NCBI RefSeq assembly: GCF_000805455.1
Contig: NZ_JSUS01000064.1
Span: 310,001-374,000, forward strand
DNA length: 64,000 bases
Origin: Acinetobacter sp. A47
GTDB lineage: Bacteria > Pseudomonadota > Gammaproteobacteria > Pseudomonadales > Moraxellaceae
Reading direction: 5' to 3'
The notes below the pieces were generated by a model. That model made no database searches, had not been told where the DNA came from, and saw only the letters and a list, made by a program, of their open reading frames with translations. How positions within the stretch are numbered: the first letter of the stretch is position 1; every line of letters begins with the position of its first letter. This document shows, piece after piece, positions 28,739-39,164 of the stretch. Made by a program: the position numbers and the translations under genes.

Positions 28739-29002
28739 TTAACGGTTGAAGTTATTATGACGAGGGAACTCGTTATTATCTTCTTCGTAAGAATGTTGAT
28801 AATCTTGATCAAGATGTTGCAGATGCTCATGCATGGCACGTTCATGTTGGATACGTTGGTAAATTTCCTCACGATGCACAGAAACTTCTTTTGGAGCATT
28901 TACACCAATACGCACCTGATTGCCTTTTACGCCAAGCACAGTAACACTGACTTGATCCCCAATCATTAATGTTTCTCCGACACGACGGGTCAGAATCAGC
29001 AT
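28739..29002 (-). CDS. csrA: Carbon storage regulator CsrA with long C-terminal tail
   Basis: CsrA is a dimeric RNA-binding protein that blocks ribosome binding at GGA-containing leaders. Residues 1-55 are the canonical fold ([47 protein letters not shown]) with the RNA-contacting Leu4 and Arg44 regions preserved. Total length is 87 against about 61 in E. coli; the extra 26-30 residues ([16 protein letters not shown] then [12 protein letters not shown]) are acidic, His- and Asn-rich and probably disordered. The ATG follows AAGGAGATAAAC. The gene sits downstream of lysC and alaS, the common arrangement. Confidence 0.95.
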   Translation of the reverse strand: MLILTRRVGETLMIGDQVSVTVLGVKGNQVRIGVNAPKEVSVHREEIYQRIQHERAMHEHLQHLDQDYQHSYEEDNNEFPRHNNFNR

Positions 29003-29158
29003 GTTTATCTCCTTGCTAAACGCTTAAACTTGCGACAGGGAATTCATTGTTTGAAAGCACAGCCTAATATACAGAAAATTCTAACAGAATTATGTAAAAA
29101 ACATTCTTTTTCGTAAGTCCTGTGAGAATCTTCTTAAAAACCTCAGGGCTAATATAAC

Positions 29159-29199
29159 AGAGCCACTATAAAAAAAACTATAGTGGCTCTGTTTTTTTT
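29159..29199. terminator. Hairpin between lysC and csrA
   Basis: AGAGCCACTATA and TATAGTGGCTCT are perfect 12-bp arms. The best U tract (GTTTTTTTTC) is on the + strand, where no gene is upstream; on the minus strand it follows the lysC stop with a weaker TTATATT tail. Confidence 0.65.
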
Positions 29200-29239
29200 C
29201 TTATTTACTCACAAGTAAATGTGTTTAAGCAGCTAATAA

Positions 29240-30520
29240 TTAAGCACGCGCACTGCTTTCGCCGTGTTCACGGTCTAGGCCAAAAGCTGTATGTAAACAA
29301 CGAACTGCCAGCTCAAGATAATTTTCTTCAATCAGGACAGAAACCTTAATTTCTGATGTAGAAATCATGAGAATATTAATGCTTTCTTCAGCCAGAGCAG
29401 TGAACATTTTGCTCGCTACGCCTGCATGAGAGCGCATACCGACGCCTACGATCGATACTTTTACGATGTCATCACGTGTTACAACTTCACAACCTTCAAT
29501 GCTGCTTGCTGTCTGGTCGAGGATTGCTTTAGCCTTGGCCAGATCATTGCGATTGACGGTAAATGTAAAATCGGTAGTACCATCTTCCTCAACATTCTGG
29601 ATAATCATATCCACTTCAATGTTGGCATCACTGATAGGTGACAAGATTTTAGATGCAATGCCTGGCTCGTCAGGAACACCCAAAATGGTTAATTTCGCTT
29701 CGTCACGGTTAAATGCAATACCTGCAATGATTGGTTGTTCCATATCGTCTTCTGCCTCAGTCGTAATTAGGGTGCCTACGTTTTGTTTGAAATCTTCATC
29801 AAATGCACCATCATCTTCATTATCAAAACTTGATAATACGCGTAATGGAACCTGATATTTGCCTGCGAATTCAACAGAGCGGATTTGTAACACTTTTGAA
29901 CCTAAAGATGCCATTTCAAGCATTTCTTCAAAAGAGATACGGTCAACTTTTTTCGCTTTCGGTGCAACACGCGGGTCAGTAGTATACACACCGTCCACAT
30001 CGGTATAAATCTGGCATTCATCTGCTTTTAATGCTGCTGCAAGGGCAACCCCGGAAGTGTCAGAACCACCACGGCCTAAGGTTGTGGTGTTGCCATGCGC
30101 ATCGTAACCCTGGAAGCCAGCAACCACGATGACACGGCCTGCATCCAGATCGGCCGTCATCACATCAGTATCAATCGATTCAATGCGTGCTTTGGTAAAC
30201 GCGCTATCGGTTTTGATCCCAACCTGACGACCTGTATATGATTTAGCTTCTACACCAATTGAATTGAGTGCCATAGCTAACATGGAAATCGTTACTTGTT
30301 CACCCGTTGACACCATTTGATCCAGTTCACGTGGGTCAGGGGTGCTGGTAATGGCTTTGGCAAGCGCAAGTAAGCGGTTGGTTTCACCACTCATTGCAGA
30401 TACGACCACGACCACCTTGTGACCATGATCATGCCAGCGCTTGACACGACGAGCAACATTTAAAATGCGCTCAGGAGTACCCATTGAGGTTCCGCCATAT
30501 TTTTGAACGATTAAAGCCAT
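29240..30520 (-). CDS. lysC: Aspartate kinase
   Basis: LysC phosphorylates aspartate, the entry to lysine, threonine, methionine and diaminopimelate synthesis. The 426-residue protein has the kinase motif VQKYGGTSMGTPERI at the N-terminus, VVVVSAMSGETN, GRGGSDTSGVALAAAL and EVYTTDPR-type segment (DVDGVYTTDPRV), then two C-terminal ACT domains (about 265-340 and 345-420) that normally bind lysine and threonine as feedback inhibitors. It is a monofunctional kinase, not fused to homoserine dehydrogenase. It lies 66 bases after alaS. Confidence 0.95.
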   Translation of the reverse strand: MALIVQKYGGTSMGTPERILNVARRVKRWHDHGHKVVVVVSAMSGETNRLLALAKAITSTPDPRELDQMVSTGEQVTISMLAMALNSIGVEAKSYTGRQVGIKTDSAFTKARIESIDTDVMTADLDAGRVIVVAGFQGYDAHGNTTTLGRGGSDTSGVALAAALKADECQIYTDVDGVYTTDPRVAPKAKKVDRISFEEMLEMASLGSKVLQIRSVEFAGKYQVPLRVLSSFDNEDDGAFDEDFKQNVGTLITTEAEDDMEQPIIAGIAFNRDEAKLTILGVPDEPGIASKILSPISDANIEVDMIIQNVEEDGTTDFTFTVNRNDLAKAKAILDQTASSIEGCEVVTRDDIVKVSIVGVGMRSHAGVASKMFTALAEESINILMISTSEIKVSVLIEENYLELAVRCLHTAFGLDREHGESSARA

Positions 30521-30586
30521 AGTTGTTCCATATAAGCCATGACCCTGAGAGGCATCAGGGTCAGTTACACAAAAGTGAAGTTCTGA

Positions 30587-33262
30587 TTATTGATTCAGCC
30601 AGGCTGGCAAAGCCGCCATGACTTGATCAAACTTCTCGTTAAGTGGCGCGCCACCTTGTGCTAAGTCAGGTTTACCACCACCTTTACCACCCAGCTCTTG
30701 AGCCAGGTGTTTGATAATGTCACCTGCTTTTAGAGTTGCAGCATACTGTTTAGCAACTGAGGCGATTAAACTCACTTTATCGCCTTCAATACCAGCTAAA
30801 ATAATGACTGCATCTTCCAATTTTGATTTTACGCTGTCATGCAGATTGCGTAATGATTTGGCATCTAAACCTTTTACCGATGTAATAAGTGTTTGACGAC
30901 CGGCAATTTCTTGCACTTGACCTAATAGTTCTGCTGCCTGGAAGCTTGCCAGCTTCTGATTCAATTGCTCGATTTGCTTTTGCAGGCTAGACGCTGTTTC
31001 AACAATGCTTTCAACTTTCTCTACAGTCTGGTCTTTTTGGGCTTTCAGCAGTCCGTTAATCGTCTGGATATCGGTTTCTGCTTTTTGTACCACTTCGAGA
31101 GCCTTGGTGCCGGTCACTGCTTCAATACGGCGAACACCTGCGGCAACACCACCTTCAGAGGTAATTTTGAACAGGCCAATATCACCGGTACGTTTTACAT
31201 GTATACCGCCACAGAGTTCGATCGAGAAGTTTTTCTCATCAATCACAGAGCCCATAGACAATACGCGAACTTCCTCGCCATATTTTTCACCGAACAGCAT
31301 CATCGCACCTTTGGCTTTTGCGGTGTCGATATCCAGCAGTTCGGTACTCACGGCTGTATTGGCAATGATTTCAGCATTAACTAAGCGCTCGATCTGTTGC
31401 AACTGTTCAAATGAAACAGGCTGATCATTAGCAAAGTCAAAGCGTAAAACATCGCTTGCAACCAGAGAGCCTTTTTGCTGTACATGAGAACCAAGTATCT
31501 GGCGTAGAGCAGCATGCAAAAGGTGAGTTGCTGAGTGGTTACGCGCTGTTGCTGCACGAATGTCTGCCTTAACCGTCGCTTCGACTTGTTGAGCCGCTTT
31601 TAAGCTACCAACCGTTACGATCCCCTGGTGTACAAAAGCACCACCCGATTTTTTTGTATCCTGTACTTCAAAGATACCGGTATCGTTCTTGAAAATACCA
31701 GTGTCACCAATCTGGCCACCGCTTTCTGCATAGAACGGGGTCTGGTTCAGTACGATCAGGGCTTCATCGCCTTCATTGACTTCGTCAACTTGAACGCCAT
31801 CTTTATAGATTGCAACAATCTGACCTTGGCCTTGAGTCGCGTCATAGCCATCAAACTGGGTTTCGCCTTCAACTTTTACAATGCTGTTGTAGTCAACTGC
31901 GAATTTGCCGGCATCACGTGCACGTTGACGTTGTGCTGCCATTTCCACTTCAAAACCAGCTTCGTCAATGGTCAGATCACGTTCACGAGCGATATCGGCA
32001 GTTAAATCTGTTGGGAAGCCATAGGTATCATACAGTTTAAATACGGTTTCACCTGGAATGACATTGCCTTTTAACTGAGCCAGCTCACCTTCAAGTAATT
32101 TCAGGCCTTGCTCAAGTGTTTTGGCAAATTGCTCTTCTTCTTTTACCAGCTGCGCTTCAATGCGTGCCTGCTGGGCTGCAAGTTCAGGATAGGCATCACC
32201 CATTACTTCAATCAGTGGTTGCAACATCTTGTAGAAGAATGTTCCCGTTGCACCCAACTTGTTGCCATGACGCACTGCACGACGAATGATACGGCGCAAT
32301 ACATAACCACGTCCTTCATTAGACGGGTTGACACCATCGGCGATCAGGAAGCAGCAAGAACGAGCATGGTCTGCAATGACTTTTAACGAAGCCGGATATT
32401 CAACCGGTTTATTCTGTGCTTTTGCTTCAGCTTCAATTGCTGATGTATCCAGACCAATGATGTTGGCTGCTGCTTTGAGCAAGTGCTGGAACAGGTCAAT
32501 TTCATAGTTTGAATTAACATGTTGCAAGACCGCAGAAATACGCTCCAGGCCCATACCTGTATCGACAGACGGTGCTGGAAGAGGGTGCATTACGCCATCG
32601 GCAGTACGGTTGAACTGCATGAAAACGTTGTTCCAGATTTCGATGAAACGGTCGCCATCTTCTTCTGGTGAGCCCGGTAAGCCCCCCCAGATATGATCGC
32701 CATGATCATAGAAAATCTCAGAACATGGACCACATGGGCCTGTGTCGCCCATTGCCCAGAAGTTGTCTGATGCGTATTGGCCGCCTTTATTGTCACCAAT
32801 ACGGATAATACGGCTGGCATCCAGACCGATTTCTTTGTTCCAGATATCAAAGGCTTCATCATCAGTGTGATAAACCGTGACATATAAACGGTCTTTCGGT
32901 AAACCTAACCATTGTTCGCTGGTTAAAAATTCCCAGGCAAACTTGAGTGCATTCTGTTTGAAATAATCACCGAAAGAGAAGTTACCTAACATTTCAAAGA
33001 AGGTATGGTGACGTGCGGTGTAACCTACGTTGTCGAGGTCATTATGTTTACCGCCCGCACGGACACATTTTTGTGACGAAACTGCACGGACATAATCGCG
33101 CTTTTCCAGCCCAAGGAAGCAGTCTTTAAACTGGTTCATGCCGGCATTGGTAAATAGCAAGGTTGGGTCGTTGGCGGGAACGAGAGAACTCGACGCGACG
33201 CGTGTATGCCCTTGCGATTCGAAATAACGCAAAAATGCTTCACGGATTTCAGCTGATGTCAT
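30587..33262 (-). CDS. alaS: Alanyl-tRNA synthetase
   Basis: AlaS charges tRNA-Ala and edits mischarged Ser/Gly. From the ATG at 33262 the protein starts [19 protein letters not shown], the class II family N-terminus. It shows motif 2 and 3 regions, the editing domain with [16 protein letters not shown] and [13 protein letters not shown] (zinc ligands), and the C-Ala domain ending [18 protein letters not shown] at 33277 is in frame and better placed behind GGAG, so a five-residue longer form (starting MSTRF) is also possible. Length is about 891 residues, a little over E. coli's 876. Confidence 0.95.
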   Translation of the reverse strand: MTSAEIREAFLRYFESQGHTRVASSSLVPANDPTLLFTNAGMNQFKDCFLGLEKRDYVRAVSSQKCVRAGGKHNDLDNVGYTARHHTFFEMLGNFSFGDYFKQNALKFAWEFLTSEQWLGLPKDRLYVTVYHTDDEAFDIWNKEIGLDASRIIRIGDNKGGQYASDNFWAMGDTGPCGPCSEIFYDHGDHIWGGLPGSPEEDGDRFIEIWNNVFMQFNRTADGVMHPLPAPSVDTGMGLERISAVLQHVNSNYEIDLFQHLLKAAANIIGLDTSAIEAEAKAQNKPVEYPASLKVIADHARSCCFLIADGVNPSNEGRGYVLRRIIRRAVRHGNKLGATGTFFYKMLQPLIEVMGDAYPELAAQQARIEAQLVKEEEQFAKTLEQGLKLLEGELAQLKGNVIPGETVFKLYDTYGFPTDLTADIARERDLTIDEAGFEVEMAAQRQRARDAGKFAVDYNSIVKVEGETQFDGYDATQGQGQIVAIYKDGVQVDEVNEGDEALIVLNQTPFYAESGGQIGDTGIFKNDTGIFEVQDTKKSGGAFVHQGIVTVGSLKAAQQVEATVKADIRAATARNHSATHLLHAALRQILGSHVQQKGSLVASDVLRFDFANDQPVSFEQLQQIERLVNAEIIANTAVSTELLDIDTAKAKGAMMLFGEKYGEEVRVLSMGSVIDEKNFSIELCGGIHVKRTGDIGLFKITSEGGVAAGVRRIEAVTGTKALEVVQKAETDIQTINGLLKAQKDQTVEKVESIVETASSLQKQIEQLNQKLASFQAAELLGQVQEIAGRQTLITSVKGLDAKSLRNLHDSVKSKLEDAVIILAGIEGDKVSLIASVAKQYAATLKAGDIIKHLAQELGGKGGGKPDLAQGGAPLNEKFDQVMAALPAWLNQ

Positions 33263-33534
33263 AAAGCGAGTACTCACAACCAAGACACTCCATAATTTTG
33301 AATTTGGCTATATGCAACAAGGCACGTTGTCTTTAACGTTCTACAATCGAACCCAGTGCGTGGCATAGATTTTAAAAGTGCTAAATTATAACGGAAAATG
33401 CCTGCCTCACCAACGATTTTGCATGCAATATCATATAAAACTGTGTTTAAGCTAAAAATCTATATTCAACAATGTACTTCATGTTTTACCATATAGCATA
33501 GATAAGATGATGTTTTGATGAATAAGGACGCTAC

Positions 33535-34560
33535 ATGCAACGTATCGCTATCAATGGATTTGGTCGAATTGGCCGGAATGTATTACGTGCATGGTTTGAA
33601 AGTCCGAAACAGTTTCAATTTGAAATTGTGGCCATTAATGATATAGCTGACGTACAAACGCTGGTTCATTTATTCAAGTATGATACCACGCATGGCCGTT
33701 TTGCCGGGCAAGTTAAAATTCTGATTGAAAATGAAAATATTTTTCTGGATATCCAGTCCAATCAACGCCAGTTAAAACTGCAGGTTTTTAAGCAGGGTAA
33801 ACCCGAATTATTGCCTTGGGCCAGCTTGAATGTAGATGTAGTTCTTGAATGTACAGGGTTATTCCGCTCACGTGCCGATGCAACCCGTCATGTGGAAGCC
33901 GGGGCCAAACGTGTGATTATCGGCGCTGCGCCATTTGATTCGGTAGATGCTGCCATTGTATATGGTGTCAATCACAGCGAGGTCAAAGCAACGGATCAGA
34001 TTATATCCAGTGTGTCGTGTACGACCCAGGCTTTGGTGCCGCTGGTCAAGATTATTGATGACGCTTTCGGGATTGATACGGCATTAATGACCGAAATACA
34101 TGCGGTTACTGCTGACCAGTCGGTACTGGACCATGCCCATCGGGACTTACGCCGTGCCCGAGCATCTGGCCAGAATATTATTCCGACGACTTCGAGTGCC
34201 TTGGGTGCGTTAAAACAGGTCATGCCGAAAATGGAAAATCGTATTGATGGTTATTCCATTCGTGTTCCGACCATTAATGTCGCCGCCATTGATTTAACCT
34301 TTGTCTCGCATTCACCGATTACCGTGCATAAAGTCAATCAAGTCTTAACCAAGGCTGCACAATTCGATTATGCGCAGATTATGCAAGTGACGGATGAAGA
34401 TCTGGTGTCGAGTGACTTTAATCATTCACCTTATTCTTTAATTGTCGATTTGACCCAAACTATGGTAGTGGGACATCAGGCAAAAGTTTTCGCGTGGTAT
34501 GATAATGAATGGGGATATGCAAACCGCTTACTGGATTTGTGTGAATCATTTTGTGATTAA
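33535..34560 (+). CDS. Epd-like D-erythrose-4-phosphate / glyceraldehyde-3-phosphate dehydrogenase
   Basis: This 341-residue NAD-dependent dehydrogenase has the Rossmann start MQRIAINGFGRIGRNVLRAW, the catalytic Cys in SVSCTTQALVP, the His in TEIHAVTADQ and the WYDNEWGYANRLLDL end. Several stretches (DLRRARASGQNIIP, IRVPTINVAAIDL, SDFNHSPYSLIVDLTQT) match Epd, the erythrose-4-phosphate enzyme of PLP synthesis, more than glycolytic GAPDH. Odd point: the otherwise invariant SCTTN is SCTTQ here. The ATG follows AAGGACGCTAC. It is divergent from alaS. Confidence 0.85.
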   Translation: MQRIAINGFGRIGRNVLRAWFESPKQFQFEIVAINDIADVQTLVHLFKYDTTHGRFAGQVKILIENENIFLDIQSNQRQLKLQVFKQGKPELLPWASLNVDVVLECTGLFRSRADATRHVEAGAKRVIIGAAPFDSVDAAIVYGVNHSEVKATDQIISSVSCTTQALVPLVKIIDDAFGIDTALMTEIHAVTADQSVLDHAHRDLRRARASGQNIIPTTSSALGALKQVMPKMENRIDGYSIRVPTINVAAIDLTFVSHSPITVHKVNQVLTKAAQFDYAQIMQVTDEDLVSSDFNHSPYSLIVDLTQTMVVGHQAKVFAWYDNEWGYANRLLDLCESFCD

Positions 34561-34600
34561 TTTTTAAATAAATAGATAAAAGAATAATCTGGAGTAATGG

Positions 34601-34915
34601 ATGACAATGATATTGATCTGGGGCTTTTTGCTTTTGTTGTTGATGGCAGTGGTATTTTTATTCTGGCTACAGTTCAAAAATGTAGACGTTCAATCACCGG
34701 ATATCCAGATGGTGCAACTTGAGGAAAAAGTGCTGCATCTGGAGCTGCATCTCAAGAAAAGTCTGGAAATCATGCAGGATCTGGCGAAAAAAATGCATGT
34801 GCAGCAGGAAGTGCTGGACCGGACGGTGGCCAATATTGCTGCACTGGAAAAGCAGAATGTTGAACTGGTCAATGTGTTAGAAATGATGGTTAAAGGAAGC
34901 AACAAAAGCCTTTAG
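34601..34915 (+). CDS. Small membrane-anchored coiled-coil protein
   Basis: This 104-residue protein is not recognised. The first 24 residues form one strong membrane helix (ILIWGFLLLLLMAVVFLFWL), followed by a long heptad-patterned helix (about residues 38-98: VQLEEKVLHLELHLKKSLEIM) that should form a coiled coil. The start ATG has GGAG eight bases upstream. It follows the Epd-like gene by 40 bases on the same strand and may be cotranscribed. A role in envelope scaffolding is possible but unproven. Confidence 0.75.
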   Translation: MTMILIWGFLLLLLMAVVFLFWLQFKNVDVQSPDIQMVQLEEKVLHLELHLKKSLEIMQDLAKKMHVQQEVLDRTVANIAALEKQNVELVNVLEMMVKGSNKSL

Positions 34916-34980
34916 TCCGATTTTTATAATTGAATTGACTGATATGAATTTTTTGATAATAAATAATGTAAAGTGATGAT

Positions 34981-36072
34981 ATGGTAAAGAATTCTAAAAA
35001 TAACAAGGTTGGTATTTTCGTAACTACTGTGCTGTTGTCAGCCTGTGGTGGTGGCTCTGGTCATAATGATGAAGCTAAAGTTGAAGAAAAACCTACTCAG
35101 GAAGATGTGCTTTACCAGGTTTATTATCAGGAGCCTAAACCCTATGACAATATTGTTGAGGACTATTTTGAGGTAACAAACTATTCTATTAAGAATAATC
35201 AGATTAATTTCAATAAGTCACATAACGAACCTTTAGACCAGAAGATATTGACTGAAACAAAAGTGATAGAAAAAGGTACGCCACAATCCAATGTAATAAG
35301 AAGGATATCTTCTACGCAATGGTTGTATGAGCGCACGCCTGAACTCAAGCAAAATTTAAACTTTGAATGGATAAAATTAGAAGGTGAAAACATCTTTGAT
35401 CGGGTCATGCCGGGTTATCGGGAACATTTTGATTTAACAGCCAGCCCGGATCGGCTGGATCAGAATTTAATTAAATTTTACCAAAGCTATAAAAACGCTG
35501 TATTCCCTAAAGGGAGCTATTGCTATCGTTTAAAAGAGACTCAGTGGAATCAGGCCCATGTTGAATCTGATCTGTCTTTTAGTGCTTTTCCATCATTTGG
35601 TGAGCAGAAGCAATACATTGCAGATCGATATAATCATTTGGCGGAAGATAAGAAATATTACAGACTTTTAGATGCTGAATGGCATGGCTATAAGCTGATT
35701 GCATTAGAAAATCTAGAGACGGCTGAAACAGACAGTAGATTGGGAAATAGTGAAAATCAAAGTACCAATAGCCAGTTTGTTTCTGGTCATGTATGGGATG
35801 CAGACAAGCATTTGGCCTATGAAAAAAGTCATCCTTATCGAGGTGGAGATTCCCCGATAGATGTATGGCTGAGACAAAGACAAGGTTTAAATATTGCCAA
35901 GCTGGAGAAAGGCTGTTTTGCATTCAACACTCAGGCTGTCAATGCAATCAAAACACTGAACCTGATCAACTGGAAGCAAGGCGATAGTTCAGATGTTGGA
36001 CAGTTCTTGGGGTTAAAAACAACGACGAGTATTTCAAATGTAATCACTCAATCTGTTGAATCTAATCATTAA
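34981..36072 (+). CDS. AT-rich lipoprotein of unknown function
   Basis: This 363-residue protein begins with a lipoprotein signal (MVKNSKNNKVGIFVTTVLLSAC; lipobox LLSAC) followed by a Gly-rich linker GGGSG. The mature part is acidic and rich in Asn, Gln, Tyr and Trp; no family is recognised. Its base composition is visibly more AT-rich than the neighbouring housekeeping genes, which together with the weak ribosome binding site hints at an accessory or fast-evolving gene. It sits between an Epd-like dehydrogenase unit and hisZ, with a terminator beyond it. Confidence 0.8.
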   Translation: MVKNSKNNKVGIFVTTVLLSACGGGSGHNDEAKVEEKPTQEDVLYQVYYQEPKPYDNIVEDYFEVTNYSIKNNQINFNKSHNEPLDQKILTETKVIEKGTPQSNVIRRISSTQWLYERTPELKQNLNFEWIKLEGENIFDRVMPGYREHFDLTASPDRLDQNLIKFYQSYKNAVFPKGSYCYRLKETQWNQAHVESDLSFSAFPSFGEQKQYIADRYNHLAEDKKYYRLLDAEWHGYKLIALENLETAETDSRLGNSENQSTNSQFVSGHVWDADKHLAYEKSHPYRGGDSPIDVWLRQRQGLNIAKLEKGCFAFNTQAVNAIKTLNLINWKQGDSSDVGQFLGLKTTTSISNVITQSVESNH

Positions 36073-36168
36073 TTTTATATTCGAGTTGAGATGGCCGGAT
36101 TATAAAACTATAAAGATTTATGCAAATTCGAAGGTGCATCACATAAATCTTCGTGCTACACTACGCTG

Positions 36169-36193
36169 AATCGGGCATTCACCCGATTTTTTT
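36169..36193 (+). terminator. Terminator before hisZ
   Basis: AATCGGG and CCCGATT arms close a 6-base loop and are followed by TTTTTTT. It ends transcripts coming from the 34981 lipoprotein gene. Confidence 0.85.
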
Positions 36194-36249
36194 ATGTGGT
36201 TGCTTTTTGTGTGGATGCCTCCACATTGAACAGATTTTAGGTTTGGAAC

Positions 36250-37416
36250 ATGACCATTTCAGAGACATGGTTGCTCCCTGACGGGGTAGCAGATGTATTG
36301 CCCGAACAAGCGCAAGTTGTTGAAACATTGCGTCGAGAAGCACTCGATTTCCTCGCAGCTCGAGGTTATCAGCTGGTTTATACGCCATTTATTGAATACA
36401 TCGAATCGTTGTCTTTACTTTCAGAATCTAATCAGGATTTAGACCTTGTTACCTTCAAAGTAATTGACCAGCTGTCTGGCCGTTTACTCGGCGTTCGGGC
36501 GGATATGACCCCGCAAGTTGCCCGTATTGATGCCCATGTCCGTCCGGTTGAAGGCGTGGCGCGTTATTGCTATGCAGGTTCAGTCTTGCATACCAAACCA
36601 CAGAATTTTAATGCAACCCGCGCACCTTTACAGTTGGGGGCCGAGTTGTATGGTCATGACAGCATTGAAGCCGATGTTGAGATGGTCAATGTCATGCTGG
36701 CTTTAATCGAGCATACGCATACGCTTGAAGGTGCCCATTTAGATCTGGGGCATGTTGGCCTGTTCCGTAGTCTGGTGAAGCGTGCCGGACTCAACAAGAA
36801 TACTGAAAGCGAACTTTCGGATTTATATCAGCGTAAGGCATTACCTGAGCTGGAAGAGTTTACCCAGAATTTGGCAATGGGTGCGGACTTTTATGCCTTG
36901 GGTCGCTATGCAAGTGATCTGGATGCATTACAAGATCATTTAAGTCAGGAAATCTTAAATGATGTTGATTTCAAAATTGCTTTTGATGCTTTGAAAACAA
37001 CTTTAGCGCAAATCCAGTCAAGCTGGCCAAATCTGAACATCGGTGTGGACGTGGTTGAGCTACGCAGTTACCACTACCACACTGGCCTGATGTATGCCAT
37101 TTATGCACCGAACCGCGCTGCGCCACTGGCTCAGGGTGGCCGTTACGACGGGATTGGCGAACATTTTGGCCGTTCACGTCCAGCGACAGGATTCAGTTGT
37201 GACTTATATGCTTTAGGTGCCACACAGTTTGTAGAGATTGAAACTGTTGTCGCTCCAAAAGGCAATCAGCAGGATTTAGTAAAGGCAATTGCAGAAGCGC
37301 GTGCCAAAGGTTTACGCGTGGTGCAGTTGTTAGGTAATGATGATTTAAGCTCGGTACCTTATGCGACCCATCAGATGGTGTCACAAAATGGTCAATGGGT
37401 GATTGAACAGATTTAA
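36250..37416 (+). CDS. hisZ: ATP phosphoribosyltransferase regulatory subunit
   Basis: HisZ is a histidyl-tRNA-synthetase-like protein without aminoacylation activity that joins short-form HisG to make the first enzyme of histidine synthesis. The protein (388 residues) starts with WLLPDGVADVLPEQA and has class II synthetase motifs: FIEYIESLS, GRLLGVRADMTPQVARIDA (motif 2 region) and AQGGRYDGIGEHFG (motif 3). It lacks the C-terminal anticodon-binding domain. The start ATG follows AGGTTTGGAAC. It precedes purA by 59 bases; hisZ-purA linkage is common in this group. Confidence 0.94.
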   Translation: MTISETWLLPDGVADVLPEQAQVVETLRREALDFLAARGYQLVYTPFIEYIESLSLLSESNQDLDLVTFKVIDQLSGRLLGVRADMTPQVARIDAHVRPVEGVARYCYAGSVLHTKPQNFNATRAPLQLGAELYGHDSIEADVEMVNVMLALIEHTHTLEGAHLDLGHVGLFRSLVKRAGLNKNTESELSDLYQRKALPELEEFTQNLAMGADFYALGRYASDLDALQDHLSQEILNDVDFKIAFDALKTTLAQIQSSWPNLNIGVDVVELRSYHYHTGLMYAIYAPNRAAPLAQGGRYDGIGEHFGRSRPATGFSCDLYALGATQFVEIETVVAPKGNQQDLVKAIAEARAKGLRVVQLLGNDDLSSVPYATHQMVSQNGQWVIEQI

Positions 37417-37460
37417 TTGCCAGGTGATTTAACATCTGGTTTCCAATTTTAACAGCATGA

Positions 37461-38795
<1,335 letters not shown>

Positions 38796-38811
38796 GCTGA
38801 TGGTGTGAATC

Positions 38812-38836
38812 AGGCTCCCTTCGGGGAGCTTTTTTA
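38812..38836 (+). terminator. Terminator of purA
   Basis: AGGCTCCC-TTC-GGGGAGCT hairpin is followed by TTTTTATT, 16 bases past the purA stop. Confidence 0.92.
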
Positions 38837-38962
38837 TTGGCCTGATTTATATATTCAAAACGCCTAGCAAAAAATCAGCTTTTTATTGCAATCTTTGTTA
38901 TTTCACAGCTTTAATAATTCTGGTTATATTAGCTCTACGTTCAAACAAAGAGGGTTTTAAGC

Positions 38963-39096
38963 ATGACTAAAAAGAGAATCCGTTACAATGGCTATGAATT
39001 GGCGTGCCGATGTTGATCATATCGAAGCGCAAAAAGGTACAAACCAATTTTGATCAAGGCGGGGAGAGAGGTTGGTTTGAACATTTAAAACAATAA
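38963..39096 (+). pseudogene. Decayed small ORF between purA and the WYL gene
   Basis: Three short frames connect end to end to suggest one broken gene of about 43 codons. An ATG at 38963 opens MTKKRIRYNGYE. A +1 frame from about 38988 gives NWRADVDHIEAQKGTNQF up to a TGA. A further shift gives DQGGERGWFEHLKQ ending in TAA at 39094-39096. The join relies on two shifts and no homologue was compared, so chance is possible. The first ATG has AGAGGG upstream. The rest of the 367-base gap holds only terminators. Confidence 0.35.
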
Positions 39097-39137
39097 CAAT
39101 AAAACTGAGTGTTCAATAATAAAAATGATAAAAGTCG

Positions 39138-39164
39138 AAGAGAACCGAAAGGTTCTCTTTTTTT
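39138..39164. terminator. Terminator at the 3' end of the WYL gene
   Basis: AGAGAACC-gaaa-GGTTCTCT with T tracts; it overlaps the stop codon of the minus-strand WYL gene and suits transcripts from either side, best on the + strand. Confidence 0.75.
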
